From positions 248,001 through 312,000 of the forward strand of contig JAMYHL010000028.1 in the NCBI GenBank assembly GCA_025531455.1: a stretch of 64,000 nucleotides of DNA, read 5' to 3'. The first letter of the stretch is position 1, and each line of letters starts with the position of its first letter. The notes under the pieces were generated by a model. That model did not search any database and was not told the origin of the DNA. It saw only the letters and a list, made by a program, of their open reading frames with translations. Shown piece by piece: positions 1-11,596 of the stretch. This DNA is from Apiotrichum sp. Y4204. Its lineage: Eukaryota > Basidiomycota > Tremellomycetes > Trichosporonales > Trichosporonaceae. The translations under genes were made by a program, and so were the position numbers.

Positions 1-438
1 GCCGAATCCAACGAATTGGTTGACCAACGTATTGCCGCCGTCAAACTTCATGTAGTAGGTTCCGACCGTGGTGCCCATCGAGTGTCCGACGATGTTGACC
101 TTGCTGGCTCCGGTGGAGGCGAGGACCTTTTGCACAATACCCGCGACTTCCTTGAACGACTCGCGCATCGACTTCCAGCCGAGGAGAACGCCGTTGACGG
201 TACCGTACTGCGGCGTGTAGACGCAGTATCCTTCAGCAGCGACGATCGGCGCCTTCGTGAACCAGTTGACGCCAGAGGGCGCACCGAGGCCGTGCAGGAA
301 GATAACCGGGTCATGTCCGGGGGCGGCCTTGCAGCTCCAGTCGTTGACGCCCGAAGACGAACGCTTTTCGACAGCTGGGGCGGCACAGACGACCGCAAGG
401 GTTGCGGTCAGGACAGAGAGAGCGGTGTGCACGAGCAT
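1..438 (-). CDS. Secreted lipase, class 2 (EstA-like alpha/beta hydrolase), 3' part missing
   Basis: The ATG is at 436-438 and the frame stays open to the left edge, so only the first 146 residues are present. The protein starts with a hydrophobic signal peptide (about residues 1-20), followed by a Lys-Arg Kex2-type site at residues 25-26. An HGLG oxyanion-type motif lies at residues 49-52, and the nucleophile-elbow pentapeptide GHSMG places the catalytic Ser at about residue 120. This order and spacing fit class-2 lipases (Pfam Lipase_2), secreted esterases that hydrolyse acylglycerols. The catalytic Asp and His would lie beyond the window. It is transcribed leftward from the 439-966 gap. 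The family call is firm; the substrate is not known. Confidence 0.85.
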   Translation of the reverse strand, partial: MLVHTALSVLTATLAVVCAAPAVEKRSSSGVNDWSCKAAPGHDPVIFLHGLGAPSGVNWFTKAPIVAAEGYCVYTPQYGTVNGVLLGWKSMRESFKEVAGIVQKVLASTGASKVNIVGHSMGTTVGTYYMKFDGGNTLVNQFVGFG

Positions 439-966
439 TCTGAGGGGTTGCTGGTTCTCACTGACCTCGGACAGTCGACTTAATATACTTGTTCGGCGAC
501 CGTGCGCGTGCGGCCACATCGGCATGGGCACCACACTGTACCTCAGCACCGATCGCGACTACTACCAGGCACGGGAACGCGAACAGTACCCATGAAGGGT
601 CCCCGACCGCTTTGACCCGTGACCCTGTGAGTGTAGGAGCTTGTTTCCACCAGCTTTCACGCTTCCGGGTCATCTACGATGATCCTAAATTTGATCTAAC
701 ATGGTGCATCCCATGATCAATGCCCCATCGCTCACTTTAAGTTTGGTAACGTACTCTTCACCAAGCCACTCTTTTCGCGCTTCCGACATGTGGACACGCT
801 AACATCACGCTTGCCAGACCAGACTGTTCTCTGCACAGAGCTCAAAATAATACAATTAACGCTAACATACATATGACGGCGCCCAGCGCCGCGTACTAAA
901 GAAACATTACGCAAAACCACGACTGATCCACGGGAGCCGTCAACAACTTCAGGCAGCTTCATCCAC
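439..966. other. Intergenic, lipase promoter side
   Basis: This stretch lies upstream of the lipase and downstream of the DUF1996 gene stop. I see no convincing coding frame, RNA gene or strong repeat in it. Confidence 0.5.
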
Positions 967-2646
967 TCAGTGGTAGCGGCGCTTCCGTTTGTGGGCCTTA
1001 ACGTCGTCGGCGAGACTACGCTTAGCAGGAGTCAAGAGCTCGGGAGGGATGCCCTGGCCGACCTCGGGGTTGTGGACCCGCCAGTACTCGTCGGGCTTGC
1101 CCGTCGACATCGCGTTGGTCATATATGTGACTGTCACCTTGGGAAGGTCCTGCTTGACGTGGTGCTTGTTCGTGGGGGGTCCCGAGATGATCTTGTCATC
1201 CCAAGCGGAGCTGTCCTGCTGCTGGAACACGGCGTCGACCTTGTTCTGCGCAGTGTTGAAGTCCGTGTTCGCAAAGTAGTCCTTCTGGCTGGCCTGGGGC
1301 CAGACCGAGTCGGTGTTGAGGCTCTCGCCCGAGCCCCGGGGGTAGCTGCCATCACCACTGCGTCCGACAGGGGGCCACGAAAAGATCCAGGGGTTGTTGC
1401 CGCCTACGACTCCGGCCTTTTCCTCTAGTCTGGAGGTCTTATTGATGACGATGTCTCCAAAGTCGTCGGCGACGGGCACAACTTGGGCACCGTACCAGCT
1501 GGAGCGCGACGCCATGGGAGGAACAAAACCGGGCCGCTTGAAGTCGGCAGGGCATTCCTTCGGCTTCTGCGGGGGGTCGTTGATGCCCCACGGCTTGTTG
1601 CATCCCGGAAGGGTCTTGAGCGGCTTGTAGAGACCGACCGGTTCCGCGGGGACCATGCCCTGGTAGCGGCACTGGCTCTGATCCTTGATGTGGGCCGAAA
1701 AAGCGGAACACTTTTCGGGCCTGTCGTTAACCTGGTTGGGGCCGGTGCAGTGGTCGATGGCGTCCTGGAGTACCTTGGGGTCCCAGCTGTTGACAAAGTC
1801 GGCATGGAGAGAGTAGCCGGTGGTGTCGCCGTTGGAGAGGATGAGGTTGATCTCGTTGGGGCGCCACTGGGCACGCTGCTTCTCACTGGGGAAGTAGGTG
1901 AGCTCGAAGAAGATGGACGGGTACTTGATCGGGTGCGAAGGAGGACACTCGTAACCCTGTACCTCAGTAAAGGAGGCCCCACCGCCAGAGAACATGGGCC
2001 AGGTAAGGTGCGACCAGTGGTCCCAGGAGTCGAGGGACTGATTAGCCCAGCCGCACGAAGGGAAAGCGACACCAGCCTGAACGTTACCGCAGCCGCTAGG
2101 GTTGGTCGTGCCGTTGGGCATCATACGGTTGGGGTTGGAGCCCATCTGGCCGCCTCCAAGATCGTGGCAGCCCCAGAAGATGCCCTGTGCGGCCTTGGAG
2201 TCGGGCGAGCGGACGTTTCCAATACCCGAGATGACGCGCATTCCAAGCGGCCAGGGAACGGCGTTTTCAGCGTGGTAGTAGATGCGTCCGCCGACGTCCA
2301 TTGTCTCGTACTCGCCGTCCTTGTTGATAAAGTAGAGGAGCGGCATCCAGTAGTTGGACTTGTCGGCCTGGATGTTGGTGGTGGAGCATGCGGCCCTCTG
2401 CTGCTCCTCGGGGGTGTTGAGGACGGAGCGGAAGTTGGAGCCGCCGGCAATCCAGTGGACATGACCATCAGCCTTGCCGGGCGCCATGATCGGATCCATG
2501 CGGCCAATGACCAGGGGTTCGACCTGCGTCAGGACCTGGTGTCAGATATGTCTTTATTTGTTGTCAACACTCACCCAGTCGTTGATAAAGGCGTCGGCCC
2601 CACCAAGGAAGGCGAGGACAGCGATGGCGGCTGTGGAGCGCGTCAT
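967..2646 (-). CDS. Secreted DUF1996-domain protein
   Basis: There are two coding exons, 2575-2646 and 967-2535, separated by a 39-nt GTGAGT...CAG intron, giving 546 residues. The 24 codons of exon 1 encode a signal peptide. The rest matches the fungal DUF1996 fold, with recognisable blocks such as DPIMAPGKADGHVHW near the start, WMPLLYF, and a cysteine-rich core with SCGWANQSLDSWDHWSHL. The C-terminal tail is strongly basic. DUF1996 proteins are extracellular or wall-associated in fungi, and their activity is unestablished. A TATATAA box lies about 150 nt upstream of the ATG. The family is recognised with confidence; no biochemical function can be assigned. Confidence 0.9.
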
Positions 2647-2795
2647 TGTGAAGAGTCGTGTGTGTGGAACGAGTGTGGGCGTAAAGGAGTGTGGCAGCGT
2701 CGAAGCGCTGAGTGTCTGTGCAGCCACCAAGTCGGGTGGTGAAGAAACAAAGCTGCGTAGCGGCGATGCTGGACCAAGGTACCTCATTCGCTGCC

Positions 2796-2803
2796 TTATA
2801 TAC
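2796..2803 (-). promoter_or_regulatory. TATA box of the DUF1996 gene
   Basis: On the minus strand the sequence reads TATATAAG about 150 nt before the ATG. Similar boxes precede the other secreted-protein genes of the window, whereas I did not see one close upstream of THR4, eIF5B or POL31. Confidence 0.45.
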
Positions 2804-4376
2804 CTCGCGCGTCGATACTGATGACAGCTGTCCCTTCATTGATCTTGACACGATCCTAGTGCGATGGGGTAAGAGCAGGGGGTGCAACACGCGCTGCGAG
2901 CCCAAGACAGTAAGACGGCCGCGCGCAAAAATGTATCGCAAATTTCATTCAACCAGGGATGTGGAGAGTGACATAAGTACTGGGAGGCACCGGAGACATG
3001 CTTGTGGACGACTCAGAGGAATGGTACGGCAGAGAGAGAGATCAAACGCGCCCGGCGGCCGCAAGGGAGGGATCTGTTCCAGAATGCGGGACCTGTGTGT
3101 CGAAAGGGAGTTGGGTGGGTCCAGACATTGTGAAACGTTGCTCCATGCCAGTGCCCGCAGGGGGTAAGGCGGTGGTTACCTGAAGGCGATGGTGGGCTCG
3201 GTTGGGCTCTTGGTCTGGATGGAGACTGTTCTCTTTGCTTTATCCATGCAACATGCTCATCGGCACAACACATCTGCGCATCACTTGTACAATGTGGCCT
3301 CTAAAAATCTACACTCCTTTTCCAGGACTTGATAAGAAGACTTAACCCTGTGCAGCCAACAGCTATTGGGGACGTATCCACACTCAGGACATGATCACCG
3401 ATCACGGATAACCCCCGGCCTCCCCACAGCTCCAAGATGAGATGCACGTCCACTCCCGCAAGGGGAGTGGTAATGGACGCCGAGGCGACAGGCGATAAGC
3501 TCAAGAGGGATATCTCCGCATATCCCGTACAACTTGGTCCACTACGTGCGGCCCAAGCTCACAGTGTCCAAGCTCAAGACATCCGACAGCCACCAATATA
3601 ATGAAATGACACCTCCGAAATCGGCCTCCCGCCCCCCTGGGACGCAGATAAGGTTTGCTGCTCCATAACACTGGCACGGTATCCCTCATCACGTACGTTA
3701 TCCTACCACACCGCTGGCAAGAAGCCGGGAGGAGGAATATGAGCTACACGCACCGCGCACCGGCGATCTGGCGTTCCAGGGCAAATCCTAGGAATCAAAG
3801 ATGGACCGTCTTCCAGGCCTAATGATCTCGGGGTTTTGGGTAACGAAACGCCAACCATGACAATGTGCCTGATGCCTGACACCCGACACGCGCCCCTCGC
3901 TCCCTATTGCGGTGCACCTGTCCCCTGGGTCGATCCTTGTCCACACAAATGGGATGGAGGGGCTTTGGACATGCTCGATATCAGCGTGATGAACGAGGAA
4001 CAGCGCTACCAAGGAGAAATGCTGCCAAACTCTCCTGAGGATGGCACAGCTTTGTGCAGGGGACGCGGTCTGTCGCGTCCATCTCCCAGCGCCAGTGTGG
4101 TATTTAGTAGCAGCCAGGTGCTTGTGCCTCTAGACCACGCCCGAACGCCTCGTCTGTGTTTATCGAGTTGCGGACTCGTTTTACTCCTACTATCCCCATC
4201 CCACTCTTTGACAAGATATTAATTCATGCAATAGTTACCGGATCTCGGAGACCAGATCGTGTCGTACAAGATACAAGCTAACGCAGAATGTGGAGCGTGC
4301 AATAAACAATGGGATGGGGATGGGGAACCCGGGATGGGTGAGGGCGAACATAGCAAACACGAGGTAGGTCGCTCGC
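2804..4376. other. Intergenic between DUF1996 protein and permease
   Basis: About 1.6 kb lie between the 5' side of the DUF1996 gene and the stop of the permease. The short open frames present lack splice-consistent extension and recognisable motifs. I see no tRNA and no notable repeat. Confidence 0.4.
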
Positions 4377-6645
4377 TTAGAAGATCCAGCTGGCAATCTT
4401 CTGCCATGTGGACTGGGGCGCGTAGCGCTCGTCGTCGAGGGCCTGCATCTCGTCGAGTTCGCGGCGGCCGGTGGAAAAGTCCATCTCGTCGAGGCGGATA
4501 AACTTTGTGCGCTTGACAAGGTGCCAGCCGGCCCAGCAGACGATGAAGATTGGGATCGAAATGTACATTGAGATAAAGCCGGATGTGTCCCAGTTGCCCT
4601 TGAGGAGGTACTTGAAGCCGGCGAAGAGGAGGACGAGGGTGAAGAAGATGAAGCCGACCCAGGAGAAGTACGGCTGGAAGGGCGCGCGGTATGGCAGGTC
4701 GTCGCGCGAAATGCCCTGCCTCTTCATGCCGTAGTAGAAGCGGAGGTACGAGAGGAGGATGGCCCACCACGCAATGACGCCGGTAATGGACGAGAGCGCG
4801 AAGAGCCAGTTGAACGCCTCGGTAGCCTTCTCGCCGCCGGTGTTCATGTATGCGAGCGGGCCGAAGAGCGAGGTCGCAATGACGCACCAGATCGGCAGGC
4901 CGCTGCGCGTGCACTTGCGGAAGATGCGGGGAAGCTTGCCCTCGAGCGCGAGCGCGTACATTGTACGCGAGGCGGCGTAGATGTTCGACGAGCCAGCGGA
5001 CCATGCAGAGATGAGGACGACGGCGTTGATGATAGACGGGAGCGCGTGGATGCCTGCTGTCTCAATCGCAATGACGAAGGGCGACGCGGCGGCCGTGCTC
5101 TGGTTCGAGTTGAGGAGACGCGGGTGGTCGTACGGCACGAGGACGGAGATGACGAAGATGCCGCCGACGTAGAAGAACGCGAGACGGAAGAAGACGCGCT
5201 TGATCGCACGGGGGACGGTGCGGCGGGGGTTCTCCGCCTCGCCGAGGGTCGTGGCGATAACTTCTGTTCCGATGAACGAGAACGCAGCCTGGACAAAGAC
5301 GTTCCAGAAACCGAGGAATTGGCCCCACGAGCCTGGCACGATGCCTTCGCCGTTGTCGATCGTAATGTAGTTGAATGGACCGGGGTTGCGCCAGTACCGG
5401 AAACCGATTGCGTCGTGGTTGGGGCCGCCGCCGCACATCAGGATGATACCGAGGAGGATGAGGCCCACAATGGCGATGATCTTCACAAAGCAGAACCTGG
5501 GGTTAGCGCCATGTCCGTGGAAAGGGGGTGATATGCGTTGGAGGAAAGCCGGGAGTGGCCAAGCACGGCAAGCAATTCTACCCTCATGGCAAGTGTAGCA
5601 GACTGTTGACGCCAACCACAACAAGCTGTTTGATCTCCCGAAGTGGGCCGTGCACTAGCTGGCATGGCTGGCGTCTGGCGTGTAATGACCGCCAAGCGCC
5701 AAGGACGCCACATCACATGCCCATTCCACCCTCTATCAAGCCGGCGGCATGCGGCACGCGCGCGTACGGCAATTTTTTTTCGGATAACGTGAACGAAAAC
5801 TGTGCCGAGGATTGGATCACGCGACTCACCAAAATTCAGTCTCGCCGTACATGCGGGCGCCGAGGCTGTTGGGGTTAGCAATGAAGCTTTCTTCGCAGAG
5901 GGAGCGGCGACTCACAAGTTGATAGCCCAGCAGATGACCATGCAGACGGTGATGTACACGGCGGGATTCGTCTTTTCGTCCCAGTACGAGATGACCATGG
6001 CGGCGGCGACGAGTTCGGCTATAATGTCAGCGGCGGACAAGTTGGAAAACTCACTAGGGAGAGTGATGGCCCACGAGTACCAGTAGTTGATGCCCACAGC
6101 GAAACCCAGGCCCTCGTCGACGAACCGTGATGCATAGTGGGTGAAGCCGCCCGCGACGGGGAACAGCGTCGCCATCTCGCCGAGCGCCACCATCATCGAG
6201 TACACCATGGTCGCCATGAAAATGTAGCCGAGCCACACGCCGACGGGTCCACCGGACGCGAGCGCGGACCCACTGGAGATGAACAGACCGGTGCCGATCG
6301 CGCCACCGAGACTGATCATCGCCATGTGCCGCTGCTTGAGCTGGCGCTTCACGCCGCCCTCGATCTCTCCGCGGTCTGGATGTCAGTCACTGTTGCTTTT
6401 GCTCTCATTCGGATCTTGATGCTTGTGCTTCTTTTTTTTTTTTTTTCTTTTTTTCTTGGCTTGTCTTGCACACACTACTCACCATTGAGGCGGACAGTCT
6501 CGTACCCCTTCGTGTGATACCCCGGCTCGGGGTCGAAGCCGTATCCATGGGGGGTGCTGTACTTCTCGTCTGGCGCACCGACCGTGGGCGGGGGCGCCGC
6601 CATAGTGTCAGGGACTGGGGAGGTGGACTTCTTCTCGTCGCTCAT
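4377..6645 (-). CDS. Amino-acid permease (YAT/APC family)
   Basis: There are five exons: 6483-6645, 6055-6375, 5916-6018, 5830-5865 and 4377-5496, giving 580 residues. A soluble N-terminus of about 65 residues leads into twelve predicted membrane segments. The family signature GGAIGTGLF opens the first helix. NYWYSWAITLP, GEAENPRRTVPRAI and SAWSAGSSNIYAASR follow in the order usual for fungal amino-acid permeases of the plasma membrane, which import amino acids by proton symport. Exon 4 is only 36 nt, and the 36-nt intron at 6019-6054 is in frame without a stop, so it could be mistaken for coding sequence. GATA-type hexamers upstream suggest nitrogen control. The substrate cannot be read from the sequence. 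Confidence 0.93.
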
Positions 6646-8703
6646 GTCGGTAGGGGGTGTGGATGGATCCTGTGCGGGGGATCCTCTGTGTCGCGTCGAG
6701 ATGGATGAAGCGATAAGAGAAACGACAATGTCAACTTGAGCCCGACCTAGGAATTGAGAGACAGACGAAAGAGACCGAGAAAAACAGTGGTCAGACAATA
6801 TCGACCGGGCTAACTGACTCGATCCATCCCGACCCAAAGCCCCAGCACAAGTTCCCCGCGGCTTGCGGCGATATGCCGTGCGCGCGACTCGGAGACTCGG
6901 AGCCCCCAAGCAAGCAAAGGCCGGCACCTGCCCGCATCATCAATCAGCAACAATGTAGGAGTCCTGCCCACCCTGGCCGCCCCGCCTGGCGGCGGAGTGC
7001 CCCGACGGTCTGCGGGGCAAGTGCCTCCGGGGGAAAAATCTTCGGACCTTGTATTCTCTCGGTGGTGGCGTGCCGAATCGATCGACACCGCAGGCGAGCG
7101 CAGCGGGCCGACAGCTGCAGCCAGTCAGCGAGTCCGCGTGCCGAGGGACAAAATTGACCTTTGTGCCTGTGAGGTACTATCCCTTTGCTAGCCGACCAAT
7201 GCCGCTTAGCCGGCCTATCAGCTGCAACGCGGTTTCGGCAGTTCTAGGCCCGACTCTGCCCCGACTCCCTTATTATGCTCCTTGAGCTGATACGTACTGC
7301 AGGCAATAAATTTCTGCTCCTCATGGCACAAATGGCCTGCAGGACCCGCAGGGACGCGTCGGCGGAGTCTGTGATTGCTCTCCGATAAGCCCGTTCTGCG
7401 TACGCGGATTGTACAGCAGTTTGCCCACACCTCCGTCCCTGTACGTAGCTACAATAGCTGTCATGTTGGTCAGGTCGTGTGAGTCTGCTGTGTCGTTATC
7501 AGCTGATTGTCAGCTTTCGGTCAAGCGAGTGCTATTTAAGATCCTTGGTCTCGTGCCGCGCAATCTCTGTTCCTAATCTGCCCCACTGGGCTATAAAGCT
7601 TCCATTGTAGGCTGCAAGTACGCAGCTCATCATCAGAGTCGATGGCGATAAGGCGCTCGCTTTACTCGGCTCATGAACGAGCTCCACCGCATCAAGGTTC
7701 AGTGCCGATCCTGCCACACTCGCTGCCGGTCCTGCCGATCCTACTACCTTTGATTGTGCCTCAGAGCACACCGGATGGAGCCGCGGGTGGAGATGGATGT
7801 CAGACGGTTATGAATAATTGTCACTCAGTGTGAGCAGCAGTCTTGCCATGCTCCGTGGATAGTTGTGAGAATGTGCACGCGCTCGAGGGGGTCGTGGGTC
7901 GGCTTGCACCTGGCTCGACTTGAAAGGTGAGGGAGTGCTCGATGGGGTGTTGCAGCCCCTCGAACAAGGTCAAGCGTGTGTGATGTCGATATGTCGAGCA
8001 GCTCTCCCTGTGCTCTTGAAACGATGTGGCTTGCACTTGTAGACTGAAGAATGATGAAAGACCGAGTGATGCTGAATTGCCGTTTGTGCCAGTAACTTGT
8101 GCAATGTGCACGGGCATCTTGATGGTCCCGGGGCTGCTCCTCACTCTCGCTTCGCGAAGCAGGGTGACACACTATGGGCAGCATACAGAGCAAACAGAGC
8201 ACGCAGAGCATCGTGCTCGACGTCGATCTGCATGTCCAAGTCATGACTCACCCTGCGGGAGCCACAGGCTGTGCGCACCCCCGCAGCCGCAGTGCGCTCT
8301 GTCGTATCTGTGCGCGGCTCGTACAGAGGAATCTCAATGATCATTGATCAGTGATCGTTCGGCCGACGATGCTCTCTGCACGAGCATGAGCAGCTTGCGG
8401 ATACCGAAGGGCGCGTCTGTGCTCTGTGCCCATGCTCTGTGCCCATGTCACCAAGTGCGGAAGACGACGAGACACTGCGCCGCCTTGTCCCCCACTCTTC
8501 ACCTCTCTCTCCCCCACTTGCATGCTTGCAACTCTCTAGCCCAGCAGCACCGGCGACATTGTCAGCGGCAGCGAGACACAGCGGCCCGTGCGTATCCCCC
8601 CGGCGCGACAAGTGGCGTTTGTCGCAGCGCAGCCCCCCGTTGTCCTCTTCATCCCTTGACACTGTGCATCTCTTCATCACCACAAACTCACGACTACTCC
8701 CAG
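6646..8703. promoter_or_regulatory. Shared divergent upstream region with GATA-type sites
   Basis: This 2-kb gap lies between the divergent permease and the 8.7-kb gene. GATAAG or its complement occurs at 6712-6717, 7384-7389, 7496-7500 (TTATC) and 7647-7652. GATA factors of the AreA/Gat1 class regulate nitrogen-source permeases in fungi, so these are candidate sites, but hexamers of this kind also occur by chance. A 14-bp unit (TGCTCTGTGCCCAT) is repeated at about 8419-8446, and a TGATCA-rich palindromic patch lies at 8337-8357. No coding frame is convincing. Confidence 0.35.
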
Positions 8704-8710
8704 ATGGACA

Positions 8711-10391
8711 ATGTCCGTTCCGACAATCCACATTGAGCTTGAGCCAGTCTCAAGCGAACACCCGGCGTCCACACCGACAAGCCCAGCGGACCCACACGGA
8801 GCGCACCAGCACCAGCTGCTCGCCGCCTCACCGCTCTCTCTCCCTCCAGCGTATCACACTCCATCATCGACGCGGCGCGGGTCACTCTCATGGCTCGCCC
8901 TCCGCCCCCCGCCGCAGAGGCGGAATGCGGACTTGATAAACCCCCCGCCGTCGGATCGCGGAGATAATGAGAAGCGGGCGGTGCTGCCTGCACACTCCAG
9001 AACGGCCGATAACAACACGGCCAACACAAGCTCTGCAGGCGACGTCACCACGCCTGCCACAGACTCAGTCGCAGCAGACATGCATAGTGTCGTCACGGCC
9101 CTGGATGACACTGCGGATGCACTTGCGGATGCTCCTGCGGATGCTCCAACTACCGAGGTCGAACCACGACCGGCTGTTGGTGCGGGTTTATCCGAGAATC
9201 ACCCCGGTGACAACCAGGCCTCGGCGACATGTGATCCAGCCAAGTCCGAACCGCTCTCTCCATCTCAACCAGCACAACCGCAACAACCACACCATCCCAC
9301 GCATCTCGTGCATACGGCCGGCGCGATCCTCTCCTCCTGGCTGCGACACCGTCTCAGTCCCCTCTTGCACAAGTCGGATCCCATGCCCCAACGTTCGGCA
9401 ACGCACGCCTCGCCGGAAGTCGCCTCCCCGGCCCCGCCGAGCGCCCACGATGCGGTCGTGAACGCCCTCCTTGCGCGCCCCGCCCGACCACCGGCACCAC
9501 CGCGCTCCGCATCCCTCCCCGTCGCCCCGCATCCTGACCATCCCGTCGACGACCGCGAGGCCGCCAGCGATACAGAGGAGCTTGATGATGAGCGCCCCAT
9601 CACGGCGCTGCTTGACGGCCCGCTCGAGGCCGGCGGCGGGCGCGTGACCCGCGCGCTGGCTGCGCAAATCGAGGCCGTCCTCGCCGCTCAGGAGGAGATT
9701 GGACGCGCACATCTCGCCCTCGAGAATGTCGGGTGTGAGCGCGAGGACGAGAAGGACGAGGACAAGGCGTTTGAGAACCTCGAGAAGCGGGCGAAGAGCG
9801 TCACGGACATAATGGATAAGGTGCGTCGGGGAATGAGAAACGTGCTGTAGCTGACCTCAGCTCTCAGAGCTCTCCCGCTCGTTGAAGAGCTACCACGCGA
9901 TCGGGACACCAGTGATCGCGTTCCCGCGCCGCGGCAACTCGGGCGCGACCCCAGTCACACCCGCCTCGCCGCAGATCAGGATTGCGCATCCGGGGGTTGC
10001 GAGGGCCAGGCTCGACTCGCCGTGGACCCCGCTCGACGTCTCGCGTGCCGGGAGCGGCGCGTCCGCGAACACACTGCCGCCCTTTGCGAGCCCGCTGTCT
10101 TTGAGCCCCGCGGGGACGACGCCCGTGGGGAACGGCCCGCCGCAGCCCATCGTCGTCACGACCACTGCTCCCGTGGGATCTGGCCTCTCGGCAGATATGC
10201 CCGCGCTGGCGCTCGCGCCGTCGCCGAGCGCGACGCTCCCGTCCGTGCCTGCGTCGTCACCGCGCGTGCGCAAGGGCCCGAACGTCTGGATCCAGCGAGC
10301 TGGCCTCGCGCCGGATACCGACGAGTCACACTTTGTCCTCTCCCCAGCTGAGATGACCCCCGCTCACCCCAAGAACGCCAAGCCATGGTAG
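8711..10391 (+). CDS. Unknown protein with Pro/Ala-rich N-terminus and helical C-terminal core
   Basis: The exons are 8711-9820 and 9861-10391 (546 residues), joined across a 40-nt GTGCGT...CTCAG intron. The first 290 residues are low complexity, rich in Pro, Ser, His and Ala. Residues of about 300-390 form a charged, coiled-coil-prone helix with an acidic EREDEKDEDK run, ending in LSELSRSLKSYHAIG across the splice junction. The tail is again Pro/Ser-rich. The helical block resembles lysosome-positioning BORC-subunit helices (BORCS6 type), but this is only an impression and not an assignment. A second ATG at 8704 is out of frame and overlaps the chosen start. The splice is well supported because the frame continues exactly. 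Confidence 0.75.
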
Positions 10392-10714
10392 CCTCACGAC
10401 TAATCGTACTCATATTGCACGCATCGGAATTGTATTGTACCTCGTATGTATGTTGTTCCAAAGTCCACTCTGGCGGGCCGGTCGTCAATCTGCTCTGGGA
10501 ACGGGCAATCGGCGTCGTACCACTTCTTCCCGTCTTCCCGCCTCTTCCAACCTCTTCTCAAACCAGTTCCCACATTCTCGTGTCAAACTACTGACAGACA
10601 TCGCGAATAACAACAGGTTCTCACAGTCAAAGCCGCTCGAGCATGGCACTTCAATAAAAATACTGTTCATGAAGAAACAACGGCGGGGTACAAAATTTAC
10701 AAGGCTTTCACTAA
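10392..10714. terminator. Convergent 3' region
   Basis: Two genes end towards each other here. AT-rich segments near 10600-10680, including AATAAAAA around 10654-10661, are plausible polyadenylation signals. I see no gene. Confidence 0.3.
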
Positions 10715-11503
10715 TTACGCGGAGGGGGAGGGCTCAGCACCCTCGGTCTCGGGGGTGGGTTCGGAGCCGCTCGTCTCGCCCTCGGGGGTGGGAGTGGGCT
10801 CCGGGGCGGACTCGGCGCTGGTAGTAGCCTCGCCGCCGACAGTAGCCGCGCCGCTGGTAGTAGCCTCGCCGGTGGCAGTAGCCTCGCCGGTGGCAGTAGC
10901 CTCGTCGGTAGCGGCAGCGTCGTCGGTAGCGGCAGCCTCGTCGGTAGGAGTGGGCGCAGCCCCCTCAGTCTCGGGGGTAGGCTCGGGGCCAACGGCTGAG
11001 CTAGTGGCGGACGGGTTCGGTGAGCCCATGGCAGCGCTGGTGACGCCACCCGAGGTGAGGGGAACGGGACCCTTGTCGCGGGACAGGCCGCGGATAAGCG
11101 CGATGACGGCCTTGCGCTCGCGGAGCGAGAGGCGGTAGTTGCCGAGGAGGACCTCAATGGCCTGGTCGGTCTCGGGGGGTGTGAGGGCGCGGAGCTTGGA
11201 GCGGGGGATGCCGCCGATAATCGTCGGCGTGGGGGGGCTGGGGGGGTAGATGCCGCTTCCGGCGGTGGGGCTGCTCAAGACGGAGCTGGAGACGATGGGC
11301 GTGGCGGTGGTGTTGGCGGCGACGCTGGCGGCGACGCTGGCGGCGACGCTGGCGGCGACGCTGGCGGCGCTGCTGGTCTCGGCCGAGATGGGAGGGGGCG
11401 AGGCGACGGCGGAGCCGCTTGAGGGGGGTGTGGTAGTCTCGGCCTGGGGCTCGGCGAGGGCGCCGAGCGAGGCGAGGAGGAGGTAGGCTACGGCGAAACG
11501 CAT
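10715..11503 (-). CDS. Family-S secreted protein 1, function unknown
   Basis: A single exon encodes 262 residues. The signal peptide follows the pattern MRFxxAYLLLAxLGA and ends near residue 17. A Ser/Ala/Thr-rich stretch follows, including four exact AASV units. Next comes a predicted helical motif at residues 99-142 (nt 11078-11209) containing PPETDQAIEVLL and LRERKAVIALI. The rest is a long Glu/Ala/Thr/Pro repeat region with GEATATGEATTS-like units. The helical motif and signal peptide recur in the genes at 12910-13764 and 36855-37853. There are no cysteines and no catalytic motif. It is probably heavily O-glycosylated and secreted or wall-bound. I do not recognise a known domain. Confidence 0.8.
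   Translation of the reverse strand: MRFAVAYLLLASLGALAEPQAETTTPPSSGSAVASPPPISAETSSAASVAASVAASVAASVAANTTATPIVSSSVLSSPTAGSGIYPPSPPTPTIIGGIPRSKLRALTPPETDQAIEVLLGNYRLSLRERKAVIALIRGLSRDKGPVPLTSGGVTSAAMGSPNPSATSSAVGPEPTPETEGAAPTPTDEAAATDDAAATDEATATGEATATGEATTSGAATVGGEATTSAESAPEPTPTPEGETSGSEPTPETEGAEPSPSA
11321..11368 (-). repeat. Four perfect 12-bp tandem units inside family-S gene 1
   Basis: The unit GACGCTGGCGGC is repeated four times without a mismatch and encodes AASV repeats in the mature N-terminus. Perfect copies imply recent expansion. Confidence 0.9.
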
Positions 11504-11590
11504 TGTAGATAGTCTGGGGTTGGAGGATATGCTACAGGATACAAGGGATGAGTACAAAGCTGGCTGTTGAGAGAGCGCGATGGGCCGGGT

Positions 11591-11596
11591 TATATA
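11591..11596 (-). promoter_or_regulatory. TATA box of family-S gene 1
   Basis: TATATA lies 88 nt upstream of the ATG at 11503. Confidence 0.45.

Noticed and set aside
1483..2742. 419-codon frame antisense to the DUF1996 gene
   Set aside because: It is a compositional shadow of the real gene and crosses its intron without splice logic.
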